A stretch of 64,000 bases of DNA from Ruegeria arenilitoris (lineage in GTDB: Bacteria > Pseudomonadota > Alphaproteobacteria > Rhodobacterales > Rhodobacteraceae), in the NCBI RefSeq assembly GCF_013035425.1, contig NZ_WQHX01000002.1, forward strand, positions 620,001 through 684,000, written 5' to 3'. Positions 42,888-52,087 of the stretch are shown one piece after another. Numbering within the stretch: the first letter of the stretch is position 1; each line of letters begins with the position of its first letter. The position numbers were made by a program, and so were the translations under genes. The notes under the pieces are model-generated. The model saw only the letters and a list, made by a program, of their open reading frames with translations. It ran no database searches and was not told the DNA's origin.

Positions 42888-43788
42888 GAATAATTAGGGC
42901 TGTTTTTTGCCGCTGTAACACAATGGTTGCGAAAATGAACGTAGCCTAAATTTGGACACACACTTTGCACGCAAAACAGTGGTTCATAACGTTTAGGTTT
43001 CTGATTTTAAATCCTAAAATAACCGCGACCCAAGAAGAAGTGCTAATCAATCTTGACAAGAAAACCCATCGAAATTCCGTCGACGCTCGACGTCTAAGTC
43101 AGTAGAGGGGTTGTTATTGGTACGTCCCTCACCATAGCTGATGAATTATAGGTATCGACCGACAGCGATCCATGAACGAACGGCTGCAGGTAGCTTCCAA
43201 TAAACCCGCCGGCAATGCCGCGCTATTTCCGGATTAGCATTCCCACTTCGAGACCTGGCTCTTCGAAATGTTCCAACCCCGCCTTAGCACAGGTACAAAT
43301 TCGGCCCTCTCCGTCGTGCGCCCATATTACGCTTTAGGTAGAGTAGCCGACCAAAACATTGACAGGTTCAATCCTGCTCTATCCTCTCCCAACCGCGTGC
43401 AAAGCTGAGTAAGGAAAATGTCTAATACAAACGGAATATTGCGCCACGCATCGACAACTTTATTCCTTTTGTAAATTTGACCCATGCGCGGAAGCTAAAA
43501 ACATTGTTCACCTTGTTAACAAGCCTTGCAAAGTTTCCATACAACGAGACAGTGGTTCAAAAATCGCCTGCCATTTAAGCGGAGAAGAGCATCGAGGGAT
43601 TACAATCAAATGCAAGTTTGGACTCGTAACAGACGAACGATGCTTTCTTTTGAATAGCCGCTTTGCCCGAAACGGGACACAACGCAGCGCTAATTTTCTC
43701 GCCCAAGCGTAAGTTCTTGAAAAACTAATCGGCGATGGGTCAAATTCAGGAACAAAGCAAACTAACGTACCAAACCACGAGGCTAGGA
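42888..43788. other. Long gene-poor region
   Basis: About 900 bp with no credible gene, rich in stops in all frames. A 42-codon minus-strand remnant near 43099-43220 reads as a Gly-rich hydrophobic piece after a stop codon, but no family can be assigned. It may be a decayed locus. The 3' end should include the promoter of the phospholipase D gene. Confidence 0.45.
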
Positions 43789-45330
43789 ATGCGGCTGATC
43801 AAGATTTTTTTGATTTTGGTGGCGGTGATCGCAGTTGCCATATTCGGGTTAAGGTTGGCATTCCCTCTTCCCAAAGAAAACTTTTCCGAACGAACACTGA
43901 AACAAGATCCCGATTGGACCGGTCCCTTGGGGGCGACTATTCAAAATGCGCTTGAACGGAACCCCGGGCTTGACGGGGTACGACCGTTAGGTAACGGGCG
44001 CGCAGCCTTTGCGGCAAGAGCAATCCTTGCGAGAGAGGCAGTCTCGTCAATCGATGCGCAATACTACATTTGGCAAGACGATGTAACAGGCCTGATGTTA
44101 CTAGACGAGCTGAGATCAGCCGCAGAACGCGGTGTGCAGATTAGATTGCTGGTCGATGACAACGGCATATCTGGGTTGGATGATTTGCTTGCTGAGTTAG
44201 ATGCACTGCCGACTGCCAATGTACGCATATTCAATCCGTTTACACTCAGGCGGCCCAAGCTCCTGTCTTACGCATTTGATTTCAGCCGCCTTAATAGGCG
44301 CATGCACAACAAGTCAATGACAGTAGACGGCGTTGCCACGATTGTCGGAGGTCGTAACATAGGGGATATTTACTTCGACTACGGAGCAGGAACTCATTAC
44401 CTTGATGTAGATGCGATAGCAATTGGCCCGATTGTGGACGAAGTTTCACAATCCTTCGATTCCTACTGGAACAGTGCTTCATCTTATGATGCAGACCTTT
44501 TTTTGAGTGTTCCAAAAGGGCAAAACCTTCAAGCCAGAGCAGAATCTGCGCGCCAGACTGCCGCTGGGGCTGGTTATCAGAAAGCGATCACCGAGAACGA
44601 ACTGGCTGATCGAATAGCGGCACACGACCTTAAATTCGAGTGGAGCGAAGTCACTCTTTTTGTCGATGATCCGGCAAAAGGCTTGGGCGAAGTCAAAAGC
44701 GAAAACTTAATCGTTGAGCAATTGATTGATTTCGCCAATGGTTCTCAAACCTCACTTGACCTGGTGTCAGCATATTTTATTCCCGGTGAAAGAGGCGCCA
44801 ACGTTCTGGAAGAATTAGCCCGATCAGGTGTGAAAGTTCGAGTTTTGACCAACTCACTGGACGCTACAGACGTAATGCCAGTCCACGCCGCTTACATGCG
44901 GTATAGGGGCGATCTGCTGAAAAGCGGTGTGGAATTGTTGGAGCTTCGAGCTTTAAGGCAGGAACATCGTGACCGGAGCCTGCCAGAGATATTAGCGGGC
45001 TCAGCGTCGGGTTTGCACGCGAAAGTCTTTGGATCGGATGGCCAAAGGGTCTTTATTGGCTCGTATAATCTCGATCCCAGATCGGCACGTCTCAATACTG
45101 AAATGGGACTGTTGGTCGAAAGCCCTGCGATTGCAGCGTCGCTTGCTTCGCAATTGAACAAACCCGACTTTGCGTATCGCGTTGAACTCGACAACGATGG
45201 TCAGATGATCTGGATGCAAGAAGAAAAAGACGGGACAGTTATCGTTCACGCCACAGACCCAGAAACTAATGGCGTCCAGCGCGCGCTCACAGCTGTCGTT
45301 CGTTGGCTGCCAGTCGAATGGATGCTGTAA
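43789..45330 (+). CDS. Phospholipase D family protein (cardiolipin synthase-like)
   Basis: A 513-residue protein with an N-terminal membrane anchor (LIKIFLILVAVIAVAIFGLR) and two HKD motifs: MHNKSMTVDGVATIVGGRN and GLHAKVFGSDGQRVFIGSYN. The order and spacing fit the PLD superfamily group that includes ClsC-type cardiolipin synthases. The start at 43789 has GAGG six bases upstream; the longer frame from 43735 lacks a site. It acts at the membrane on phospholipid head groups; synthase versus hydrolase activity cannot be told apart here. Confidence 0.85.
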   Translation: MRLIKIFLILVAVIAVAIFGLRLAFPLPKENFSERTLKQDPDWTGPLGATIQNALERNPGLDGVRPLGNGRAAFAARAILAREAVSSIDAQYYIWQDDVTGLMLLDELRSAAERGVQIRLLVDDNGISGLDDLLAELDALPTANVRIFNPFTLRRPKLLSYAFDFSRLNRRMHNKSMTVDGVATIVGGRNIGDIYFDYGAGTHYLDVDAIAIGPIVDEVSQSFDSYWNSASSYDADLFLSVPKGQNLQARAESARQTAAGAGYQKAITENELADRIAAHDLKFEWSEVTLFVDDPAKGLGEVKSENLIVEQLIDFANGSQTSLDLVSAYFIPGERGANVLEELARSGVKVRVLTNSLDATDVMPVHAAYMRYRGDLLKSGVELLELRALRQEHRDRSLPEILAGSASGLHAKVFGSDGQRVFIGSYNLDPRSARLNTEMGLLVESPAIAASLASQLNKPDFAYRVELDNDGQMIWMQEEKDGTVIVHATDPETNGVQRALTAVVRWLPVEWML

Positions 45331-45605
45331 CGGGTCGCCGATTCCAATATTTAACATCTCATTCGCCCACCTTATCGACATGTGAGCTCATTGATTATTG
45401 CAATCGTTGCCAAATCTGCTGCACCACTAAAGTTTCTGTATTGTACTTTACAAAAGAAAACCATTCGCAAAGCCAAGCGAAGTTAAACCGATCCCTTAAT
45501 CTTTGTTTCTAAACATTAAATTGTCTCACTGTGCGTCCGCGACTGTTCAAAATAGCCCGCTGGCTTTACTCAATCAACCGACTGCCCTGAACCCAGATTA
45601 ATCGC

Positions 45606-46493
45606 CTATTTGGGAACGGCCTTTAGGTAAGCGGCAATTGCCAATCGATCACTATCGGTGAGCCGCGATGTGTTCTCGATGACTTCCACCATTTCTCCAC
45701 CGGCGCTATCGTAGTCCGGGGTGAAGCCCGATTTCAGATATTCTGCGATGTCGGCTTCGGACCAATCAAGCTGGTTAGTGGTCAAGCCGGGAATTCGACC
45801 TTTTCCATTGGGATTTGGCGCACCTGCCAGCCAAAGATCACGCTTCAAACCACCTAAACTGTTACGTGGTGTATGACATTCAGCGCAGTGGCCCAGCGCC
45901 TCAACCAAGTATCTACCTCGCTGTTCTTGATCGTTCAGATCTTCTTGAACTACCCAACCGGGTTTCAAATACAGAAATTTCCATCCTCCCAAGCTGCGCC
46001 GAATATTGAAGGGAAAGCCAATCTCGTGCGGGTCGCTCTCGGTGGCGACAGCTGGAAGTGTGTTCAAAAAAGCATGAAGCGAAACAATGTCTTCGGCGGT
46101 CATGTTGGTGTATGAGGTATACGGAAAGGCCGGATAATAATGTTCCATCTTAGGACCCGTGCCATGGATTAGCGCATTTGCCAAATCCAGCGCGGACCAG
46201 GAACCGATCCCAGCCTCAGGATCGCTGGAAATGTTAGGCGCTACAAATGTACCGAAATCCGTCTGAAACCGGCGACCGCCGGTTAGTACAAGCTTTTCAT
46301 CCCCGCTGGCGTCTGGCGCCGAGTGGCAAGATGCGCATCCTGCCGCATAGAAAACCGACTCACCTCTCGTAAGGTCTGGCGAGATTCCGGCTAGTTGCGC
46401 CTCGTCTACTCTCTGTGGTCGGGTTAGCATCAAACCAGTCAACCCAACCACAGTAACAACGCCTGCAGCGAAAAGAAGAATTCGCCGCGCCAT
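45606..46493 (-). CDS. Di-haem c-type cytochrome
   Basis: A 295-residue protein with an N-terminal membrane anchor or signal (LLFAAGVVTVVGLTGLML) and two haem c sites: CASCHSAP (Cys53, Cys56, His57) and CAECHTP near residue 200. Conserved blocks such as TGGRRFQTDFGTFVAPNI and GWKFLYL resemble the cytochrome subunits of membrane dehydrogenases. It follows the cytochrome c' gene by 10 bp, so it probably passes electrons in the same periplasmic chain. No dehydrogenase subunit is adjacent. TGAGGCGC precedes the ATG. Confidence 0.85.
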   Translation of the reverse strand: MARRILLFAAGVVTVVGLTGLMLTRPQRVDEAQLAGISPDLTRGESVFYAAGCASCHSAPDASGDEKLVLTGGRRFQTDFGTFVAPNISSDPEAGIGSWSALDLANALIHGTGPKMEHYYPAFPYTSYTNMTAEDIVSLHAFLNTLPAVATESDPHEIGFPFNIRRSLGGWKFLYLKPGWVVQEDLNDQEQRGRYLVEALGHCAECHTPRNSLGGLKRDLWLAGAPNPNGKGRIPGLTTNQLDWSEADIAEYLKSGFTPDYDSAGGEMVEVIENTSRLTDSDRLAIAAYLKAVPK

Positions 46494-46503
46494 CAGCGCC
46501 TCA

Positions 46504-46971
46504 TTATTCTTTTGGCGCTCTGTAAGCTTTGTGACATGCCGAGCAGGCTCCGCCTAGATCACCCATCGCTGCCTTTAACGCTTCGACATCTTGTCCTGCT
46601 GCGGTTTGCATGGCAACAGCGGCGTCGGCCATCGCCTGCCCCTTGGCACCAACATCCGCGAAGTTCTCCCAGATAGCAGGCAAAGCGCGCGAGGAAGGGT
46701 CTGACGCATTGTCGGAACCGGCAGGCCACATCGCGGATTGATCGATCTGGGTCAGAACGACCAAATTATTCGCGGCTCGGGTTGCCGCTTCGGCATCATA
46801 TTCCACGTCTCCCTTGGCCATGCCGCCGAGCGCACCAAGGTTGAAGGCATAAAGTTGCATTATCGAAGTCCGAGCTTTGACAGCTGGGTTTTCACTTTCA
46901 TGGGCAATGGCTGTTCCAATCACGGCTACTGACAAAAGACCTGCCGTGAAGATTGAGAACTTCTTCATCAT
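46504..46971 (-). CDS. Cytochrome c' (class II c-type cytochrome)
   Basis: A 155-residue protein with a signal peptide (FSIFTAGLLSVAVIGTAIAH) and a C-terminal haem site CSACHKAYR, the hallmark of class II cytochromes c'. The rest is a four-helix bundle rich in Ala. Members bind NO or serve as small electron carriers. AGGGAGACACATC precedes the ATG at 46971. It diverges from a LysR gene across an 86-bp gap containing a palindrome, so it is probably controlled by that regulator. Confidence 0.85.
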   Translation of the reverse strand: MMKKFSIFTAGLLSVAVIGTAIAHESENPAVKARTSIMQLYAFNLGALGGMAKGDVEYDAEAATRAANNLVVLTQIDQSAMWPAGSDNASDPSSRALPAIWENFADVGAKGQAMADAAVAMQTAAGQDVEALKAAMGDLGGACSACHKAYRAPKE

Positions 46972-46994
46972 GATGTGTCTCCCTGTTGAATACA

Positions 46995-47004
46995 TAGAAT
47001 TCTA
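46995..47004. promoter_or_regulatory. 10-bp palindrome in the LysR/cytochrome c' divergent promoter
   Basis: TAGAATTCTA lies 24-33 bp before the cytochrome c' start and in the region where LysR proteins usually bind. LysR sites are interrupted T-N11-A dyads, so this may be only the core of a larger operator. Confidence 0.35.
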
Positions 47005-47057
47005 GCTTGAACGAATTTTCTTGTAATTGTTTGTTATTCGGCGTCAGTTGTCAATTT

Positions 47058-47906
47058 ATGAACAGCCAAAACTGGGATGATATTCGATACGCGCTTGCCG
47101 TGAACAAATACGGTTCTTTGAATGCTGCTGCGACGGCCTTGGGCGTCACGCATGCCACAGTTCTTCGCAGGGTTGCTGCATTCGAAGAGCGCAATGGTTG
47201 CGTGATATTTCAGAAGAACCCGTCAGGATATTCCGCGCTGCCTGAGGCTAGAACAATTCTGTCAGCGATGGAAAGTGTTGAAGATGCGGTACTTTCTGTA
47301 GAGCGTGCAATTGTAGGAGCAAACCAGTCACCAGTGGGCCAAGTACGTATTGCGTCCACTGACAGCCTCTGTCAACTCGTGCTGCCCAAGGTAATAAGCG
47401 ATATTTCTGCGCTTTATCCCGGTCTGGAATTGACACTGTTGAGCGGAAATAGCCACCATGATTTGTCAAGATTGACTGCGGATATCGCAGTGCGTCCGTC
47501 GGTTCAACTTGGGGAAGGTCTGGTTGGAGAGCGCTCGGGAACATTGTCGTTTGGAGTTTATGATGACGGTTATCCAAATCGAAAATGGATGAAGCTTGAT
47601 GGGGCGTTGAGCCGCTCGCTTCCAGCTAAATGGCTGGCGGAGCACGTCGATGCTGACGAAATAACCACCGGGGCAGACAGTTTTTTGGTTCTTCAGCAGA
47701 TGGCTGCTAAGGGAGTGGGCAAAACGTTTCTGCCCGCATTCATTGGCGACGCGGACCCCCGACTTCAAAGAACAAAGAACGTAGAACCCAAAATCGAGGT
47801 GCCACTCTGGGTCGCGACATTAGAAGAAATCGCGCATACACCCAGATTTGCCGTCGTACAACGGGCTTTGGTGGAACGCATATCTTTGCTTCACCTTGAA
47901 ACCTGA
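47058..47906 (+). CDS. LysR-type transcriptional regulator
   Basis: A 282-residue protein. The N-terminal winged helix reads DDIRYALAVNKYGSLNAAATALGV with THATVLRRVAAFEERNG, and a shortened effector domain starts at VRIASTDSLCQLVLPKVI. The start at 47058 is chosen because the helix-turn-helix begins a few residues later, as normal for the family; the longer frame reaches into the divergent promoter. It diverges from the cytochrome c' and di-haem cytochrome genes and probably controls them. Confidence 0.82.
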   Translation: MNSQNWDDIRYALAVNKYGSLNAAATALGVTHATVLRRVAAFEERNGCVIFQKNPSGYSALPEARTILSAMESVEDAVLSVERAIVGANQSPVGQVRIASTDSLCQLVLPKVISDISALYPGLELTLLSGNSHHDLSRLTADIAVRPSVQLGEGLVGERSGTLSFGVYDDGYPNRKWMKLDGALSRSLPAKWLAEHVDADEITTGADSFLVLQQMAAKGVGKTFLPAFIGDADPRLQRTKNVEPKIEVPLWVATLEEIAHTPRFAVVQRALVERISLLHLET

Positions 47907-47957
47907 CTTTAGGCGTTCTTCCGCAACTCGGAAAAGCAACGTAGATTGGACACTTTT

Positions 47958-48278
47958 CTAACCGCACTCGGTCAGACTGTTCGCTGCGATCCAGCCGAAG
48001 GTGCCGCTTTGCCAAATATTAGCTTGGGTTTTGTCGTGCCGAACCCATGTCCAGCCTTCGGCTTGAGCAGGCGCCAAACTCTGATCCGGAAATAGAACCA
48101 AATCGCCGACTGGTATCTTTCTTAGAACCTCAGATGTTGCAACAGGAAACGCGAAAAGATCAATAACTTCAACTGCAGCGGCATTTGAAGAAACAGTGCA
48201 GGCCACAGTTGCACCTGCGGCCAACGGCGTGGAACACAGAAAAACCAAGCCAATTAAACCCAGTGAACGCGAAACCAT
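47958..48278 (-). CDS. Secreted SH3-like small protein
   Basis: A 106-residue protein with a signal peptide (LGLIGLVFLCSTPLAAGA). The mature part has two cysteines (ACTVS, TECG) and a motif order VLRKIPVGDLVLF, WTWVRHD and GTFGWIAANSL that resembles bacterial SH3 (SH3b) domains of periplasmic proteins. The start at 48278 follows GGAGAGGCAGC. It is convergent with the LysR gene and lies downstream of DUF3604 copy B. Function unknown; binding of cell-wall peptides is typical of SH3b. Confidence 0.6.
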   Translation of the reverse strand: MVSRSLGLIGLVFLCSTPLAAGATVACTVSSNAAAVEVIDLFAFPVATSEVLRKIPVGDLVLFPDQSLAPAQAEGWTWVRHDKTQANIWQSGTFGWIAANSLTECG

Positions 48279-48476
48279 GCTGCCTCTCCACGCGCTTTTG
48301 GTAAGTGCCTGCCTAATTGCCAGTGACAACGTCAGGTTAGCGGGTGCCTGACCAATGTTAAAGCGGGATGACAGTGATTAGTTTTTCTTTGACTGTCCAA
48401 AGTGCTTGACCACATATCGCCCCGTAAGTTGTCGGGTGCCCGTACCATACGAAAAATTGGGATTGTATTTCCAGGC

Positions 48477-50351
48477 TCATTCGTAACCGACATGCCAAAT
48501 GGGCGACGTATATGCACGTTCCTGAATGGACAGCGGCGCACCTTCCGGTATCGCAACACCAAAGACTTTTGCATCATAAGTTGTCCAGCGCGGTGTCGGT
48601 ATTTGAAGAACCCGAACGTAGTAGAATGCTTTTTGTTTAGGATCATAATTCGGGTCTTCCCAAAAGCCCGCAAGGACGGCTTGGCCAATATCATTTGTCC
48701 ATGTTGAAGCAACACTATCAACGGTGTTGCCGACTTTGCCGTCGCAAACTTGGTTGATCAATTCGCGCCCTCCGCAAGCCACGTCATATACCTGCTCTGA
48801 CGTTGACCCATCTGCGTTCAACCAGCCTTTTATGATCTGAATACGATCAAGGTTTGCCCCGTCCGGATCGCGCAGCGCCCGAACAACAAACCGTGGTGCT
48901 CGACCTTCCGCGTCTGGAAACAAATCGGAACCCATTGGAACGCCGTTGTCGTAACCGTATGCGTCAAAATCAGCACGCGGTAGATCAGCCTCCAAGAAAT
49001 CGTAACCAGCGAAAACTCGGACTCGGATGCGAGGGCCAGTAGTGGCAAATACCTCTTTGCGAGCTAGCGCGTCCCAAATGGCTTCTCGCGTGTTTTCCCT
49101 GGCCCAAACGGCCGCGAGTCCGGATGCGGATGTCTGCCACGCATACTGCGCGACCGAGTCGTCCCCCCCGATGCCGCCAACCACCTCTTCAAATCGAATG
49201 GGATCTGCGGTTGGTTCCACTGCCGCAACTTTGCCAAAGAAGTTATCCTCACCGACCGTCGAAAGCGAAGTGTGGGAATCTGTGGATCCTATCACGCCAA
49301 ATTTGAACGGGTTAACCCCCATCTCCCCTTCATATGCCAGCCCTCTACGCAGCGCTGATCTGGCATACTCGCGCGGTAGCATCTCGGGTGTCTTAGGCTC
49401 TGGCCCTAGCTGACCCTTATCCCATGTTTCAAAATCAGCGAACGCGTCGTCCGGAGAAAGCATTGGATGGGTTTCCCCATCTCCTTTCATTTGCGTGATT
49501 TCATAAATGGGTTCCCAACGAGCACGTCGCTTAAAGTACTCAACATCGAATGCCTCTCCTGAAAGCCGAACCTCGTCGAACATTAAGCCATTAGACAAGT
49601 TTCCGTTATGGGGAATAGCCAGAAGCTTCTGACCTGTCGTAACTTCGGCTTGCTCCATCCATTGCCAAAGGTCTTCCGGGTCGAAACTGTCAAAATTCGA
49701 AAACGGTATGATCTTGTCAGCCCCTTCCTTACCCCCTCTAAAAATGACATTGCGATGCAAGTTGTTTCGACCGGGATTAGAAGTCCACTCAAAGCCAATT
49801 AATGCCGTGAAGAAACCCGGGCTGTTGTGAGCTTCGGCCGCTTCGGTAATATTGCTCCAGGCGCTTTGGTAGATTTCCGGGTAATCCGCCAAAGGGTCCA
49901 CGCCGCCCGACTTTGCTTGGCTCCATATGGACCACGCGCCCGCCGGATCACCCGCTTCGACAGCAGCGTCAAGCTGTTGACCAAATTCTGTTGAAAGAAG
50001 GACTTCGTCCTTAGCCATCAGAAGTGGTGCAAGACCGAGATTCTCAGCGTGATCGGCAATAACGAGAAAATCCAAGGGACGTCGCAATCTTGCCTGTACA
50101 CCCGTGCTTGAAGCGACAATTTGGCCCTTTGCAAAACGATATGCCTCATCAGGACCAAGAGTATTCCCAATCATACCGGCATCGGCAGAGTAAGTCGTGT
50201 GAAGATGTGTATCGCCAAAGAAGACCTGATTAGGAAAATCCTGCTGCGGGTACGGAGAATAATTTCGATCCCCCGGCTGTGTCGCTGGCGTATCTTCGGC
50301 GGCAGCCGCACTCAAAATCATAAAATACAAAAAAAATATCAAACGGAGCAT
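48477..50351 (-). CDS. DUF3604 protein, secreted PHP-like hydrolase, copy B
   Basis: A 624-residue protein starting at 50351 after GGAGGGACAC, with signal peptide MLRLIFFLYFMILSAAAA. It shows the same blocks as the other two copies: GDTHLHTTYSADAG near the N-terminus, IGFEWTSNPGRNNLHR, IPHNGNLSNG, GETHPMLSPDDAFADFETWD, GSTDSHTSLS and AYTSPIWHV. The Cys-containing loop VACGGRELINQVCDG near the C-terminus is a difference from copies A and C and could form a disulfide. It is close to the di-heme peroxidase operon, in the same direction but 237 bp away. Confidence 0.85.
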   Translation of the reverse strand: MLRLIFFLYFMILSAAAAEDTPATQPGDRNYSPYPQQDFPNQVFFGDTHLHTTYSADAGMIGNTLGPDEAYRFAKGQIVASSTGVQARLRRPLDFLVIADHAENLGLAPLLMAKDEVLLSTEFGQQLDAAVEAGDPAGAWSIWSQAKSGGVDPLADYPEIYQSAWSNITEAAEAHNSPGFFTALIGFEWTSNPGRNNLHRNVIFRGGKEGADKIIPFSNFDSFDPEDLWQWMEQAEVTTGQKLLAIPHNGNLSNGLMFDEVRLSGEAFDVEYFKRRARWEPIYEITQMKGDGETHPMLSPDDAFADFETWDKGQLGPEPKTPEMLPREYARSALRRGLAYEGEMGVNPFKFGVIGSTDSHTSLSTVGEDNFFGKVAAVEPTADPIRFEEVVGGIGGDDSVAQYAWQTSASGLAAVWARENTREAIWDALARKEVFATTGPRIRVRVFAGYDFLEADLPRADFDAYGYDNGVPMGSDLFPDAEGRAPRFVVRALRDPDGANLDRIQIIKGWLNADGSTSEQVYDVACGGRELINQVCDGKVGNTVDSVASTWTNDIGQAVLAGFWEDPNYDPKQKAFYYVRVLQIPTPRWTTYDAKVFGVAIPEGAPLSIQERAYTSPIWHVGYE

Positions 50352-50588
50352 GTGTCCCTCCAAGCTTGGAACAAACTATACACTGAACGTTCGATTTTCC
50401 GATGACATTTAAAACCGCCTGCTTTGTTGGCAAAGCTGCTTTTGTCTGCGACAGAAAAATGACGGCACTGAGCTTGATCCTCTGTCAATTTAGGCCCTGA
50501 CAGTTGCCATGCAGCGATGGCTAGCTCTGACACCAAATCGCAAATTTCGAAAACACTCTGGGACCTGATCAGAAATAAAATTCCAAGG

Positions 50589-51713
50589 TTACGGAGAGCT
50601 AGACAGGGTCTCCAAAAACGCCACCAAATCAGAGACTTCCTGCTCAGACAAATTCAATTCGGATAGTATGGCTTCACCGTCGGCATGAAGTCTTTCCACA
50701 TCAATCTCGTTGTAATGTCGTACAACAGCTTCTAGGTCGTTCAAGCTGCCGTCATGCATATAAGGAGCAGTTTCGGCCACATCCCGCAGGGATGGCGTAC
50801 GGAAAGTACCAAAATCGGAATGGCTTCGGCGTATACTACGAACGGCCCATGCACCTTGCTTAGCAGGATCGTCGCTCCAATCCCCATCTAGCGTGTAAGC
50901 GCTGGAGAGTAAAAAGTTCAATCCACCAAACCGACCTTCGTCAACTTCGGTTTCACTAAGAAAATACGGCACGCCAGCGTCATGGAATTCGTTATTGGAA
51001 AACCTGAGACCGTTATGGCACAACGAACAATTTCCGCGTCCCAGAAACAGCTGAAGACCTCGCTGAGCAGCGTCAGGATAATTTGAAGCGGCGGCCATAT
51101 CGCCGCGCTCTAGCGCATCCCGAAAATCGTCAAATTGGCTCCTCTCGGTAGTTAAAGTTTCCAAGTAGGATGACAGAGTTTTGGCAATATTTACTAATAC
51201 TAAATCGGCTCCTTGGTTTTGGGTATCACCGAAAATGGCTTCAAAATCATTAATATAAGGACTCGCAACAATAGCGTCTTTTAGACTTTCCTTGCTGTGC
51301 GCCATCTCCCTTTTTTCGATGATCGGATGCAAACTGGCTGCCCAAAGACTATCACTCTTACCTGCCCAGCCATACCAACGTAGGCCTGCCAGGTTCTTCA
51401 GTGTTGGCGTGTTCCGATCTAATAAGACGCGTCCGACCGCACGGGGCTCGGAGGTGGTAAATGCCTGCTCTGGGTCGTGGCAACTTGCGCACGCGAATGC
51501 ACCGTCGACAGAAAGAATGGGATCACTGAATAACGCCGCTCCCAGCGCAATCGCCCTTGGATTATTCGAGACTCTGTTGCTGGGGTCAGCTTGGAATGAC
51601 GGTGGCCACGGCCCAAAAGATAGTGTTTGTTGAATTTCATTCCGCGACAAGAGCACTTCTGCGTGCGCCGTTCCCGGCATTGCCAACAATGCGGCTGTCA
51701 CCCACCGCTTCAT
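50589..51713 (-). CDS. Di-haem cytochrome c peroxidase / MauG-like protein
   Basis: A 374-residue periplasmic protein with signal peptide (RWVTAALLAMPGTAHA) and two haem sites: CASCHDPEQAF in the N-terminal half and CSLCHNGLRFSNNEFHD in the second, followed by FRTPSLRDVAETAPYMHDGS, a block shared by di-haem peroxidases and MauG. Family members reduce peroxide or carry out post-translational or substrate oxidation. Its ATG overlaps the stop of the YtkA-like gene (ATGA), which in turn overlaps the amidohydrolase gene, so all three are one translation-coupled unit. Confidence 0.88.
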   Translation of the reverse strand: MKRWVTAALLAMPGTAHAEVLLSRNEIQQTLSFGPWPPSFQADPSNRVSNNPRAIALGAALFSDPILSVDGAFACASCHDPEQAFTTSEPRAVGRVLLDRNTPTLKNLAGLRWYGWAGKSDSLWAASLHPIIEKREMAHSKESLKDAIVASPYINDFEAIFGDTQNQGADLVLVNIAKTLSSYLETLTTERSQFDDFRDALERGDMAAASNYPDAAQRGLQLFLGRGNCSLCHNGLRFSNNEFHDAGVPYFLSETEVDEGRFGGLNFLLSSAYTLDGDWSDDPAKQGAWAVRSIRRSHSDFGTFRTPSLRDVAETAPYMHDGSLNDLEAVVRHYNEIDVERLHADGEAILSELNLSEQEVSDLVAFLETLSSSP

Positions 51714-52087
51714 TTCAGCTCAATTTCGGAAGTGTAAGACAATGACTCTCCCCTAAATTCGACGTCGATCTGCAACTGCCATAATCCCGGCATATGAAAC
51801 AGAATCTGGTCCACCCGAAACACACCGTCGCCCAGCGCGGTAACCTCGGGTACATAGTTCAATCCGTGTTGGTGAGCAGGCATAATTGCATCGACACGTA
51901 TGTCACCCACTGTAATTTCATTGCAGATCGAAACCAGAACAGAAAACGGTTGGGCCAACAGAATTTCATCAACAACCAAATGCACTTCGGGCGCATTTTG
52001 AGTTTCTTCCACCATGCGTTGACCGTTAGATTCACAGGCCATGGCCGTGCCGGAAAAAATTAGAAACCAGAAAAACCAGCGGATCAT
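51710..52087 (-). CDS. YtkA/FixH-like small secreted protein
   Basis: A 125-residue protein with signal peptide (IRWFFWFLIFSGTAMA) and a beta-sandwich-like body. The sequence DAIMPAHQHGLNYVPEV followed by HMPGLWQLQIDVEF is the pattern of YtkA-like domains, with His/Met residues able to bind copper. It overlaps both neighbours by 4 bp. A copper or redox accessory role for the di-haem peroxidase is plausible but inferred. Confidence 0.65.
   Translation of the reverse strand: MIRWFFWFLIFSGTAMACESNGQRMVEETQNAPEVHLVVDEILLAQPFSVLVSICNEITVGDIRVDAIMPAHQHGLNYVPEVTALGDGVFRVDQILFHMPGLWQLQIDVEFRGESLSYTSEIELK

Noticed and set aside
43099-43240. A GlsB/YmgE-like small membrane protein remnant on the minus strand
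   Set aside because: Only about 40 codons follow a stop codon; the Gly-rich segment is too short to assign to a family.
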